Shown here: one piece after another, positions 35,801 through 48,800 of the stretch
How positions within the stretch are numbered: position 1 is the stretch's first letter
How the letters are laid out: each line of letters starts with the position of its first letter
DNA from: Takakia lepidozioides
Taxonomy: Eukaryota > Streptophyta > Takakiopsida > Takakiales > Takakiaceae
Length of the DNA stretch: 64,000 bases
Direction: 5' to 3'
NCBI GenBank assembly: GCA_030704615.1
Contig: CM060731.1
Coordinates: forward strand, 92,734,756 to 92,798,755
Translations under genes and position numbers: made by a program
The notes under the pieces: model-generated
Told to the model about the DNA's origin: nothing
Seen by the model: only the letters and a program-made list of their open reading frames with translations
The model's database searches: none

Positions 35801-37720
35801 GCTACATAACATCCGATGATGAAGTGGATGCTGAAAGTAGTGTACGACATGTTGGTAACGATGTTGATTTCGAGGGAGAAGCAGGGAATGGGCTACGGGG
35901 CCAGATTGCCCATGCTGTGCAGGATGCTTTCTGCATATCAGATAACCTCAGGCAAAATCCCACCCCTGCAGCAAATGGCCCTCACTTGGAGAATGAGGAT
36001 GGGGTTGAGCATGGCGTAAATCCCTTGAATGCATGATGGCGAAAATATCGTTGGAGAGGAAGCAGGCGTGCCAAATGATTTGCAAAACTCATGCGAGAGT
36101 CTCAAATCCCCTTATACGATGGGTGCGGTCATAGCCATTTGACAGCCACATTGGTGTTGCTCAATTCGTGCGCCACTCACAGATGCACAAACGCATTTGT
36201 GGATGAGCTATTCTCATTGTTGAGGCTGGAGATTTTGCCCAAACATAACACCTTGCCCAAATCTCATTACGAAGCCAAAAATATGATTGCAATGATGGGC
36301 CTGGGATACAAATAGATCCATGCCTGTGAGCATGGATGTGTATTGTTTCATGGAGAGCTCGAGAAGGCAGCAATTTGCCCCAAGTGCCAGAGTCCCCGAT
36401 ACAAAAGCGGCTGTGGGAAGGTGCCCAAGAAGGTGCTGCGACACTTCCCTCTCATACCTAGATTGAAACGGATGTTCCGAGCTAAGTCGCTCGCACAGCT
36501 TATGCAGTAGCAACAACAATCACAGAAGTGCAGATGGCATGGTCCGACATGCTGCAGACAGTAAGGCTTGGCGCCATATTGACAACACATGGCCGGAGTT
36601 TGCATCAGATCCTCGCAATCTTTGTCTTGGATTGGCACTGGATGGGGTGAATCCTTATGGCACCAAATCCCAATCTTGGTCCACGTGGCCCATCCTGGTG
36701 CTCAATTATAATCTGCCTCCATGGTTGGTTGCTAAGAATTTTTTTGTGATGTTAACACTCCTGATTCCTAGAAAGGACATGTGACAAGTGAGAATCTAGA
36801 TGTTTACCCGCAACCACTACTGGAGGAGCTAGCAACGTTGTGGGTGGGAGTTCCAGCCATGGATGTGGCAGGCAATGAAGGACAACGGGCATTTACCATG
36901 CGGGCAGTCGTCATGTGGTCCATACATGACTTCCCTGCCTATGGCTTGCTATCAGGTCAGGTTCACCAAGGGTACATTGCTTGTCCAGCATGTGGACCTC
37001 AAGTTGATTCTAGATATTCCCCAGCTTGCAAGAAATTGATATTCCAGGGGCATTGACGATATCTTCCCGAAAACCATGCCTACAGAAGATCCAGGCTTTT
37101 TAATGGGTCGCGAGACATGAGACCTGCTCCACATACAGTGACAGCCACCGAAATCATGGAGCATGCACGGAATTACAAACAATGGATTGATGATGGTGGG
37201 ACTGCAGGCGCAGATGATGATCCCTCTAAGCTCTATGGCCTCAAACGACTGTCCATTCTATTTGAATTGCCTTACTGGAAGGTGCGAATATCACACCTGG
37301 GTTTTGGGGAGTGCTTTGCATTGGTTTCATAGTTGTCCATGGTTGTTTGTTTCCAGCACATGTAGTGTTAACAACATTCATGATAGCACTGCAAAGCTCC
37401 TAATTTGGGCCAGCACATAGTGCAGCATCTTCTCATCCGCCACACTTTTGACACCATGCATTGCAAAAAGAACTTGACAGAGAACATAATGAAGACCATT
37501 TTTGGAGAAAAGGACGCCATGAAAGTTCGGCGTGATCTGGAGTTGCAGGGCATTCGAAAGCCTTTGTGGTTACAACGCCATCCCACCAGAGTGGATACAT
37601 GGGTAATGCCTGATGCGCCGTATGTGCTCACAAAACCTGAACAACGGGTGTTCCTGGACATTATCACCAATCTGAAAGTGCCAACTGGTTATGCCAATAT
37701 GGGGTTGATGTTCTGTTGAA
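35801..37720 (+). pseudogene. CACTA (En/Spm) tnp2-type transposase, broken
   Basis: An exon-like start after ttggcag at about 35,801 gives an acidic leader (GYITSDDEVDAESSV). The tnp2 blocks follow, interrupted by stops and frame changes: ELEKAAICPKCQSPRYKSG and KVPKKVLRHFPLIPRLKRMF (36,360-36,480), LCLGLALDGVNPYG (36,625-36,665), WPILVLNYNLPPWL, ENLDVYPQPLLEELATLW, FTMRAVVMWSIHDFPAYGLL with YIACPACG (36,890-37,000), and TFDTMHCKKNLTENIMKTIF near 37,450. In-frame stops include TAG near 36,313, TGA near 36,781 and TGA near 37,055. The CACTA termini were not found. Confidence 0.88.
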
Positions 37721-39549
37721 TGGGGTCAGCAAGTTCAATTGTCTTCTGACCCTAAATATGTTACCCTGGCAGTACAATGGCTTGTCTCTTTCCTGTCCTG
37801 CACAATGTTTTTCAATCGTGATGGGGAATAACGGCGCCGAAATACCTCATTCCGCATCCTGGACCAGAAGAAACAGAACCTATTATCGAGGTATGAGGAC
37901 CTAATACCGTCAATAAAGGCACAAAAATTCCAATTCCGCGGATGCCCGCTCATGAGCTCATAGGCTCATGGGCTCATGGGCTCATGAAATAGTAAACCTC
38001 GAGTCCACCACGTGGGCACTCACGGACTCACCACGTACACGTGCCACGTGGTGTTCCCAGATCCCCCCCCCCCCATACAGACATACATGTGACTATGAAG
38101 ACCCCCCCCCCCCAACAACAACAACACATGTCCATCACACGATAAACCACGTGTTTGAAACACGACGCGACATGTGCTGACTTATGTTTTGTCCTCCGCA
38201 GTCATAGTTCACAATCAGGGGTGGCGCCTACATCTGACACGTGTCATGTTCTGTAGAGAGCATGTGTCTCTCTTACACAGCGGATGACATGGACTACAGT
38301 GTCCGTTCAGTCATTCAATGTCGCCAGCGTGTATGACTATGGGCGCAGCAGCTCATGCGCCACCTCACAGACAACCTTGCAACTCGCTCTGCCGACCCCT
38401 TGGGACAAGACTGACGCAATGGCAAAGTATGTCCTCCCCATTGACACCAGCGTGCGATTCACCCTCAGCACTACTGCTCTGCGTCTGAACCCTGCGTACA
38501 CACCTCGAGAGCACATGAGAAGCCTCTGGTGGTCATCCGCCTGCTCTGCATCATGGAGCGCTTCTGGCCCTGGTGCCCAATAAGAAGTCTTGAAAGGAGG
38601 TAGCCTATACTATATGCGCTCACAAATGCATGCATATGGAGGAATGTATGCGTGCATACAAATTTTAGATATGCATAGGAACAATTTTATATGCACAACA
38701 CTTAAATAAGGGTACCCAAAAATAAATAAATAATTGTGATTCATCTAATCTTAGGGTCCATAGTCAAAATATCAAAGGATGGAATAAGAATATTCTATAT
38801 AGAATATTCCATATTCATTGTATTATTATTCCACATGGGTGAGTGTAGGAATGGGAGATGAACATGTTGCTTTTATGGCTTTCCAACATGAGAAAAAAGG
38901 TCGAAAAATTAAAAAGTGACGAGGCACGGCTCCTTGTTAGATACAAATGGTGAAGGTACGGGCTCTTCCAATGGTGGGAGTCTAGTTTGAAGTTCAGAAT
39001 GGAGCAATGCTAAGGGAATGCTAGGGAGCTTGACAATGCTAGGGAGCTTTGTTACATAGGTTTTGCAGTATCTATATATCTATCTTCTGAAACATTTTTA
39101 TTTTACAAAAACATAATGTCCATCAGAGATAGAACCCACAACCTATCGGGTATCAAGCCTAGTTCATACCACTACACTACCCATTCAGACTTGAAACACT
39201 AATGAAATGAAACACTAATGAGATAAAGATAGTCACCCTGTGTGTACATAACATGCCACAATACTCATAAGGGTTGATCTTACTAATGATGAAATTTGAT
39301 AGTGCTGAAGTGCATGTCGAACTTGCATTAAGGTAAAGGGATCTATGAAATGCAGTAGAGATCTATGTACAAACTATTACATAGATAAATCAAATGACAG
39401 GAAGATAACATGAAATCTGATTTCAACACCATGTCATTTGCCCCATTTGTTTTACCTTACACTAGAGAGAAATACATGTATCATAAAAAATAACAAAAAA
39501 TTCGGACTGACAATGAGGACAATGTATTGTATATGTAATTTCTAATTAC
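37721..39549. other. Spacer with simple repeats; no gene supported
   Basis: GGCTCATG is iterated at 37,955-37,990. C-runs occur near 38,065-38,075 and 38,102-38,114. A palindromic AATATTCTATATAGAATATT lies near 38,789-38,808. The open frame at 38,284-38,583 has no recognisable features. 38,600-39,549 is AT-rich and may be the 3' flank of the methyltransferase gene. Confidence 0.45.
39122..39191 (-). repeat. tRNA-like (SINE or tRNA pseudogene) fragment
   Basis: On the - strand GGGTAGTGTAGTGGTATGAA resembles a tRNA D-arm/A box and GGTTGTGGGTTCTATCTC a T-arm/B box, separated by about 20 bases. The acceptor stem does not pair convincingly, so it is not a functional tRNA. Confidence 0.4.
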
Positions 39550-42500
39550 CTACATAACATCATCAGCTGATACTTCATCATCCGTGTCATAAGCCTGTGA
39601 TTCAGAGGCATACACATCCATGAAAGCCTCAACTCTACGCAACCTATCCACGGATTGTCCAACAATAGCTGCTCTTCGGTCAAACAAGAGATCATTGGAA
39701 AGACCTACATCACGTTGTTGATGTATTGAATGCAAAGCTTGGGACTCGGCATACGAAGGTAGATAAAACGATGAAAGAGGACTTTGGGGTAGACTATCGT
39801 AGATGGTCCGCACAATCCCATCACTGCATCACACATACATGTATACTTATGTTAACAAATCAAATGGGAATGGTTTGCTTTGCAAATAATATAGAGATTG
39901 CAACAAAGGGAATGGAGGCGAGACATACTCACTAGGAAGTACTGCCGAGATGAAGACCAAGCCCTTAGGAGCGGGGGGTTCCAACAAACTCACAGGACGT
40001 TGAATGGTTGGAGTTACCACAGATGAAACCAAAACGGGTTGAGTATTTTGAAGTGCAGAGAGACGTGCTGCATACAACGTCTGGTCCCCCTCAAGACCAA
40101 ATACGTGACGTCCAGACTCGCGGGCAGCAATAAATGTAGAACCTGCAGGAAAAAAACATGCAATGATGATATTATATCGGATAACAGTTAATGATCATGA
40201 ATCAGCTCAGAAGATTTTAATTACAAAATGGAGACCAATGCAAACCTGTGCCAGCTGTGAGATCCAAAATGCGGGAGCCAGGAGGTGAGCATGTCTCCAA
40301 CAACACTTGCATGAAGGCGGGACTACGGTCTCGCGCACCCCTCCAGGCTTGTTGAGGAGTTTGCATGGGTAGTGCAACATCTGGAATGTGGTTGTAGATG
40401 GCATCCAACTCAACAGGGTCTGCAAGGGGGTCCACAACTTTGCCAGACTCACGCAGTTTGAATAGTCCTCCTTGCTTGGTGAGGACATGGGCGTGGAAGA
40501 ACATGGTCTGTTAGACGTGCCATTTCCACAAAAACAGTGCACCCGGATGGTTTAATAATATGTATGAGAGTAGGAAGATGAAACATCAAACAATGAGATA
40601 TTGAAGAGGGATGATTTTTACCTTTCCTGTCTGAGTGTGTAGAGGGGTGGTATTGATGCAAGTATATTTCCTTGATAATACGGAAATAGAGCTGCCCCTG
40701 GAGTAAGAAAAAGCTCCAATGCAAATGAATCATCGGAGCCCTGCAAGAACACCAAGCATCCATTGTCATCCAACAGGTCATTAGCAATGGAGAATGCATA
40801 CTCCCAATACCGTTTATCAAAAGCATTCCAGGGAGGAACCTGTACACCATCCAAACAGCCCTGTACAGGCATTCCTGTTGGGCAGTCCACGATGATCATG
40901 TCCACAGCCACATGCACGCTTTTTCCATCCACAACACTAGACCAAGTTCCTGGCAACTGCAAACAACATACAGAAAATGTAGGAGTCAATAGCCGGATGA
41001 TGAGGATATAAAAACATCGAAGAATTCCTTACATTCAAGTTTGTTTGTTGGGGGAAACTCACATTTTTTAGAACTCCATGAGCTCTTTCAAGGTCGCATC
41101 AGGAGATGTACTTGAGGCCTCCACCATATCAATGAAATGAGTAGGCATGATCTTCATGCGATACATGCTAGGTGCACCACCAGAAAATGACACTGCACTG
41201 TAAGGATGTTCGCCTGCCTTTGGCTTGTTTCCTCGAGTAGTAGGTGCAGGCACTACAACCAACTGATTTGAAGGATGTGAAGAACTACCAATAGGACCAG
41301 CAATAGAAGCCACACCTGCATTGGGGGCCACACCTGCATTGACATCCGCACCTTTTCTTTTTCGTGATTTGCGTTTTGGTACACCCACAACGGCAGGGAC
41401 CACTTGGGCTACAGCGTCAGCGGCCTGTGTAGCAATCTGTTCTGCATGCTCCAGATCAAGAACAGGGACTTCAGTGGAGATACCCCCTTCATCACTCACT
41501 GACTGCCTGCGAACACATTCCTTATGAAGTCCCATTTCTGCATAGGGGATAGTACCCTTGGGCATATCCAAATACCAACCCCCCCCTTCCCGGTGTTCCA
41601 CACCCCAATCTTCCTCAATTGCAGGTGTGTACATGGAAGCTTGTTGAGCACCAAACTTCCAGGCCATCAGAAACTTGGGCTCAGCCTTAAGTCGATCACT
41701 CGGTACAAGCACAAATCTCATGTACCTAAAATACAAACACATTCAAAGTTATTGTGGAGACAAATATTTATGCAACCTGTTCAACAATTGAACAAGCACA
41801 TTAAGAAACATGTATATCCCAATGTACTAGAAAAATACTTGAAGCATAGACATTTTTGACTTACAAGGTGTATACACTATCCATGTACAATGCAATGGAA
41901 AGATGGTACCTGAATAAAATCCGTCTCACCACCTTCTCCCCACCTGTTTGTTGTTCCCAATCATTGCCTCTGAATGGCCCCTTTGGCAATGAGAACTCTC
42001 TATGAAACAACTCATTGAAATGAGTCATCTTCCATGTATCCATGTAGTCTCCCAGACTCTCACTCTCTCCTTCCTCCAAGGCAACATGAAATTGGCCAAG
42101 CTGAGTGGTGTACAAGGCAAACTGAGCCAAGGCAACCTTGCGAAGCTGCCAGAAAATACAGTCAGTTAAATAACTATGTTAATGTGTCATCAACAAAATG
42201 AATTAATTGCATTGAGAAGATAGTGATTGTATATGTACCTGCCACCAAAAAGTCCTTCTATTCAGCCAAGGATCAAGTGTTGGCCCACTGATAGGCCCGG
42301 GTGGAAAAAAATTACGGTCGTGAAGTGTTTGGTCTCCATTCCATATATGTAGCCATTCCACCTTTTCTTCAGGATCCACCCGGGCGGTAGCAATGTTCAC
42401 CATTTTCTCTTGGGTCATTTCCTCTGATCCTGCCTTTACACGTGACCAATGCAGTTTAAGTTCTTGGAGAAACCCCTCTCCAAGGGTTGGATCAGCAATA

Positions 42501-44745
42501 GGAAGCAACTTCACAAGCTGACTCTTGTGTTGCTCCCTTGCTTTCAATCCAGCCTGTCTCATTGTATCTTCAAGGCCCTCTTGACTCTTTGGCCCCTCAG
42601 CAAGTTTGTAAGCTTCCCCCGCCATGCGTTGGGCCTCAACAATATCATGCTGCCAAAAGAACCAAAACAGTTCATAACATGAACCAGAGGTGAATCTTGT
42701 CTATGGATGCAAAGAATGAAACTTGGTTAAGACATGATGTTACCTTGTACAAAATCTCTGTCATTGCATGGACTGTCAGGTTATACCAAGTCTTTCCTGC
42801 TTTCTTGATGCATTCGTCGTATTGCTCTTTCCTCAATACATTCTTCCATTCAGAGACAGGTGTAAGGCCAATCATATTGACCTTGCAAACCAAGTGCACA
42901 AATTTGGATGTAACATGTGCCCTCTCTGTTGCCCTGCACATATAAAATATGATCATTAGAAAGAAGATGTGTATATGTACATCCATTGAGCAAGAACATG
43001 ACAACATTGAACATGAAAGTAAATGAAGAATAGAAAGGAAACTCACACATTCACTCCATCCATGATGGACCTGAGGGAACCACGATTTTCAATGTCCGCA
43101 TTGAGCACCCAACTTGTCACACAGACATGTCTTGACAAGTTGGCCCCATGAACTTCATTGATATAGGGATACCATGCTTGAAGCCTATGATTCCCATCCC
43201 AGACATGAAACATCTTCCCCCGAAGATGATGCAACTTTGGCTTGGACTCAAGATACTTCTCAAACTCATCATTGACTATTTTCCAATGACTATCCCATGT
43301 AGAGATGATATCAGGACCTACATCTACAGTAGATCCATCAATCCCCTCAACAGAAACATAGAACACGGCTGCTCCTGGATGGTATCCAGAATAGAAGTCT
43401 CCTCTAAGCTTTAGGATGTCGTTGGCAAGGGCGGGCCTAACAACCTGCATAGAAATCATGCGACACAATGGAATGTCCATAACTCCATCCTCAATGAGGA
43501 GGGACCTGAAAGTTACATTCAGATCTTGTTTCTTTTCCAGAATAATTGCCTGTTTGGCATCTAGAGAAAGAGGATCACTAGATGTTATATCCTCTTCATA
43601 CTCATCTGCCCCCCAATGGAGCACCTTGAAAGATCAAACTAGGCCTATGGAAGCATGTGGAGTTGTGGAGGTGGCAACATAGAAGCTTTGAGATACTTGA
43701 ATACTGTGATCAACCAAAATAGGGAAGGTTCCCCAAGCGTCTGCGCCGACGGAGGTGGCAGCCTCGACACTTTGGAGCTTACGTAACACAAGGAATATAC
43801 AACAAAAAACCAAGCTCCAAGCATCTCCGCCGGCGGAGATGCTTGCATGAGGTTCCTGAAACCTAGGAGCTAAGCAAAAAAAGATTGTGCTCAATGGGTA
43901 TGCGCCGGCGGATATGGCAGCCCAGCCCGCTCGGAGCATCAACAACTTATGAGAATGCGGAGAAACAAAAGAGATGGAAGGGGGGGAGAACTTCCTGAAA
44001 TATGTGAGCAGCCCTGCTGCACGGGTCTGTGTTGACAGAGGTGGCAGCCTTGGCGCTTTGGAGCTTCCGTAACACAGGGAATATGCAAAAAAAACCAAGC
44101 TCCAAGTGTCTCCGCCGGTGGAGACGCTTGCAGGAGGTTCCTGAAACCTATGATCTGAGCAAAAAAGAATGTACTCAATGGGTATGCGCCGGCGGATATG
44201 CCAGCGCAGCCCACTCGGAGCATCAGCATGCGGAAAAACAAAGAAGATGGAAAAGGAGAGAATTTCCTGAAACATTTGAGCAGCCCTGCTGCACAGGTAT
44301 GCGCCAGCGGATACGCCAGCCCAACCCGCTCGGAGCATCAGCAACGTATGAGCATGCAAAAAAATAAACGGGATGGGAGTAGAGGAGCACTTCCTGAAAC
44401 ATGCGAGCATCCCAGCTCCAACGGTATGCGCCGGCGGAGGTGGCAGCCCAGCCCTTCCAAGCATCAGAAAAAACCAAGGGGAATGAGCTGTCTCCGCCGG
44501 CGGAGACGGTTGTGTGTATGTGTGGAGATTCGCAAACTTGTGAGACTTGAAGTGACTTAGGCATCTGCGCCGGCGGATGTGCTAGATAAGGAGCAGCTTG
44601 GTGGGGCTTATGCGATGGCGCATATGCCTAAGTGCAGGTCATGAAAAAAAACAAAACTACAGCTTACCTTCTCCGTCCGCAGCTTGCCTCTACCACCACC
44701 ACCACCAGCAACGCCTCCCCCTCGAGTGTCCTTCTTCCTCCCCAT
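39550..44745 (-). CDS. ParB-like (DGNHR) domain plus class-beta DNA methyltransferase domain, ten exons
   Basis: Exons (- strand order): 44,745-44,668 (ATG, MGRKKDTRGGG); 43,624-43,047; 42,933-42,744; 42,649-42,239; 42,145-41,865; 41,725-41,033; 40,956-40,622; 40,507-40,246; 40,142-39,933; 39,823-39,550 (TAG). Phases match at most junctions; those into exons 8 and 10 are off by a base or two. Exon 2 ends in MFHVWDGNHRLQAW, like the DGxHR motif of ParB/sulfiredoxin-type domains. Exon 6 has a nuclear-signal-like KRKSRKRK. Exon 7 has VDMIIVDCPTG and WEYAFSIANDLLDDNGCLVF (methyltransferase motifs IV-V). Exons 8-9 join to SRILDLTAGTG|STFIAARESG and HVFGLEGD, the SAM-binding motif I of Dam/N4-N6 enzymes; motif IV before motif I defines class beta. 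Exon 6 has one frame break: GAGTTC TAA, where the other copy reads GAGTTTTTTAAG, so about one base is missing. Otherwise the gene is nearly intact, about 1,100 codons. Predicted target: DNA base methylation. Confidence 0.8.
43730..44640. repeat. Minisatellite with palindromic CGCCGGCG core in intron 1 of the methyltransferase gene
   Basis: Two units of about 280 bp (43,740-44,025 and 44,026-44,300) are followed by shorter partial units. Each contains one or more TCTCCGCCGGCGGAGA-type or TATGCGCCGGCGGAT-type palindromes. The repeats make long spurious ORFs on both strands. Confidence 0.85.
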
Positions 44746-44775
44746 CGCCGCAACAGCTCGTTGCCTCGGGGTGGT

Positions 44776-44785
44776 ATAGTATAAG
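44776..44785 (-). promoter_or_regulatory. Possible TATA element of the methyltransferase gene
   Basis: TATACTATAC on the - strand, about 30-40 bases upstream of the ATG at 44,745. It is closer than usual, so it would give a very short leader. No other TATA-like motif is nearer. Confidence 0.3.
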
Positions 44786-45811
44786 GCCGAGATGCGGCGC
44801 CTCCGTCTCCTCTTCGCAACGGGAGTCTCCAGGGTGTAGAGACTAGAGACGTGTTAAGTGCTTGTGTAGTTTGTGTGTGTTTGTTTGGGGGAGTGGCAAG
44901 GGATAATGTGCAAGTATACTAGACTACGTTAGTGTAGTAATGATACCGGGTTAGTCATGTAGTAATGGCAACAAGTTTAACTGAAAAGAAACAGTTTATT
45001 AACAAAAAAGTAGAGGTTGTTTCATTGAATAGAGCATGGCTTGTTGGTAAGGTTGTGGTGTATTTTCCACTAGGTTGCGGGTTCAAACCTGCCCCCGCCA
45101 AGGAGAGCGGGGGGAAAGGGGGGCGAGGTTTGAAGGCTAAGGCCTTAAAAAGGCCAAATTGGCCAAATCTGAAATGTGAACATTTTTTATACACTCTGGC
45201 GTTAGTGTTTTTTGGACTACATGGGTTACACGTGGATCCTCAGAAGATGGTTGTACGATTGACATGTTACTTTGTGGCGGCGCCTTCATAATACAATATA
45301 AAGTAAGTGATAAAGTAACTAAATATTTTGTTATGGGTGTCTTAATCAATTTATTGGTTTTAGAGCCAATTGTCGCCACAAATACTTGTACTCATTACTC
45401 ATACATGAGTAATCAAAGAACAAATCAACATACATGTCATGGGATTTGATTGTAAATAAATTGTGCCGTCTAGTGTGTCAGTTCATAGTTGGACGATTAA
45501 TCAACGATTGGTTGTAAAATAAATGGAAACATGCAGAGCATTTATGTTTCATATGCTCATAAGAAGAAGGCAGTACATTGGATTCTAAGATCTCAACAAC
45601 GGCGCCGTCGTCTTAAAAATAGGGGATAGTCCATTTAGTTGTTTCTGTCAGAGAATAATATGGATGGAGCACATGCCTCAAAAAATTGGACCTTCTGGAT
45701 TGATGATACACATAAGTAATGTAAGCCATTTAATGTATTTGCATAAGGTCTTGCAAGATGTGCGCTTTCATTCATTTTGCATCTTCTCTCAAACTTTGAG
45801 GGCATTGCCAA
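44786..45811. other. Intergenic region between divergent methyltransferase and transposase genes
   Basis: About 1 kb holding the 5' flanks of both genes and one tRNA-like repeat. No ORF is supported. Confidence 0.5.
45025..45110 (+). repeat. tRNA-derived SINE-like fragment
   Basis: TGGCTTGTTGGTAAGG (A-box-like) and GGGTTCAAACCTGCC (B-box) are spaced about 35 bases apart, as in tRNA-derived SINE heads. No poly(A) tail is evident. Confidence 0.4.
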
Positions 45812-48800
45812 ATGTCTACACCAAAATATGCAGTGCTTTCATGTCCACCTGATGCAAAAGTGGTTCGTTATCCTTGCAATGGAAACAAGTGCATTATCCC
45901 AGAACCTTGGTTATGCAATAGATTCAAACTTGTTCCGGGTTCAGTTTTTTTGGAGGATGATGGAGATGATGATGCCTCCACAGTGTTGCTTCCAGTTTTC
46001 AATGACGGCCAAAAGCAATGGGAGTTGTTTCCAGACACTTTCTCCAAGTACCGTGTCACAGGTACGAGCTATACACAGTCACATGATGAGAGGCACACTT
46101 CTATTGCAAGAAAGAACGATCAAGCTGCGACAAATGGGAGTTGTAAATTGAAGGAGGAGGTTGCAGATTCGGCGAGCTTGGGGTCTCATAATTCGGATTG
46201 TGTTGAGGTTTCTAAGAGTGTATTTTGTGGATCTCAACCTTCCTCATCTGCTCATACGGTCTTGCTTCACGACATGAAGCCTCGGAAAACTCCATTGGAC
46301 AACACCACGTCTGATTGTTGCGAATCTGCGAGGGGTTTATCTTCATCTCCACGACTAGCAGGGGAGGCTACATCTGCATTTCCTTCTGGTGTGTTGTCCA
46401 TTTTGAGTATCTTGGCCATTGCTCGGAGGAATGGATCAAAAGGAGAGCTTTCTACCTTGGACTATAGTCACATTCCAGTGCATCGTGTTCGGTGTCTTCC
46501 TCGAGCTTTTGATGGAAAAGTGATCCACGAACTCCCCCCCGTGGTCAAACTACGTACGGACCGTGGTTCACAGTCCCTCCAAGGCATGGACCGCAAGTTT
46601 GATGGTCATCCTTGGTGCAAGACCAATACCTACAATATGTCTGGTGTTCCAGATCATGTGAAATGTAGTAAGGTTCTTTGTGTTGGAAAGCTCATATGTC
46701 AAAGCAGCACTTGCCCCTTCTTCAAGAAAGAAGGAGAACGGAATGACCGCTATTGGGAAGGCAATGCAGACAAGGTGTTCATTGCAGGAGCCCAAGTTCC
46801 ATTCAACCAGTTCAAGTGTAGTTTCTGCAAAGAAAGACCTTTCTGTGAGGCGCATTGTGGGGCAAGAATGTACTATGTCACAAGTTCCCTTCCAACATAT
46901 ACACGTGTTGCAGTTCACGTTGGGTTTCATAACCATCCATGTGCCAAGGGCGAGAATAGAGAGGCTGCGGAAAATGCATCAAGCATGATTCAAGAGCACG
47001 TTAAGATGAAGCCATGGTCGACCCCGGGAGCTATTTCCTTGTCAATGGCCCAAAAGCTCTTGATTGATCGAGTTCTTGTGGCTGATGGCACAGAGACAGT
47101 ACGTCTTGAGGGAGAGGCTTTGGAAGATATTCTTGAAGAGTTTGCCCATGTTTGTAGCCCCAATGTGAAAAACAAGGTCGCATCTGCACGTGTCAATTCC
47201 ATCATGTCCATATTGGAGTTGAAGCGTCTGAGTACATACCATTTCATTCACAGCAATCTCCTTCCAGGCCAGCATACTTCTCATCTCCCCCATGTTTTCA
47301 AGATGTCTGTTGCTGGTCCCGGGAGTGGTGTTGATCTTGTGCGTCGCATGAGTGAGGGGGATCTACGCACAAGTTGGGTAGTATTTGACCATGTCAAACG
47401 CATCAAGGATTGGACAACTCTTGCGTGTCATGTCTATGAACCATATGTCAAGCGAATGATGACCATTGCCATTTGCGATATGAAAACAGAGGATGCAGAT
47501 GCTCAGGTGTTATTCTGGGAGATGATCAATGAACAAGCAAAACTTGCTGGCTTGAACAAACCAAATTTTGCTGGCTTCATGGCGGATGCAGCAGGAGCGA
47601 ATTGGGCTGCTGTTCGAAGGGTTTATGGATCTGATCCCAATGTCCCAATGGAAGGTAAAGAAAGAACATGTTTATATCATTGGGCTGAAAGCCTCCGAAG
47701 ACACACCAACGACTATATCTTGGAGGACTTCCGTGAAAGGCACACTCAGCTCTGTTATGAATGGAAAGATAGTGCTACCTTGGAGGATGCTACAACCACA
47801 TACATTGCAATTCGGGCTTGGTGGCTCTCTTCAGGAGCATGCACAGAAAAGAGTCTGCCAAAACTAGATTCATGGCTTGCATGGTGGCACTACAGATATC
47901 GAATGTGGGGCCAATGGATGAGAGAGGACATGGATGTGGAGGCAGATGCAGATATGCCTACCACTAATTTGTCTGAGGCAGTCCATTCTGCTTGGTGGAA
48001 GACAGCAGGCAATGGGAAAAAAATGAAGGTGGATCTATATGAGGCCACCATGCATGACATGTCACGAGCTCTTTTGCAGCAGGCAACATTTTACAGGCAC
48101 ACCACAGGAAAGACATGGGGGACGGGGCCCGACAAAGAGGAGCTCATGTTGCGTCAAGCAGCTAGATCTAATAGCCCAGCAAAAATGGGTAAGGTTGTAC
48201 GTGGCATAGTAGCTGGAACACCCATGCACACAAGGGGGGTTCAATTGGAGGGAGACAATCGCACTATTCCAGTCAAACGCAAGTTAGGCGATGAGCATGG
48301 TGGGCCAAACGAATCTTGGAGGTGTGATATGAATGTAAAGACTGTTCCAGTGCGCGCCACTGGGATGCCCAGTCCACACCAGCCATCTAGGTTCGTCAGC
48401 TCCAAATCAAGTCATGACATTCCTAGTTCTTCGACTTTCTGTGAGACAAATCCACATGTTGCTATCCCTCCTCAGCCAATGCAATGGGGAAATCCAGTGA
48501 GAGAGACACAAGACTTTTCCGATGCATTGTTCAGGATTCAGCGGACAGGTCCTGCTTCCATGGTTCGTTGTTCTGCCTTGGTTGGAGTTTCCAAAGATAA
48601 ATGCAAAGCGCTCATCAGGAAAGGTAAAGGAAGTCCTGCACCTTGCTTCACTGGCAAGTTACTAGCACCGAACATGAAAGAACCAAAACTGCAAGTTTTT
48701 TGGTTTTGCCCCACAGATGTTTTGTCGTGTGTTGGAGGGACCGTGCCATCCTATTGCTTGGGAAAACCGGGTATACCTAACGTGTGGCCTGTGAAGGTTG

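Noticed and set aside
43634-44464. 276-codon ORF on the - strand
   Set aside because: It is the translation of the minisatellite units in intron 1 of the methyltransferase gene; the peptide repeats with the DNA units and it lies between a clear donor (44,667) and acceptor (43,625).
43730-44640. CRISPR-like array of palindromic repeats
   Set aside because: Units are long, variable and not separated by unique spacers; the context is an intron of a eukaryotic gene.
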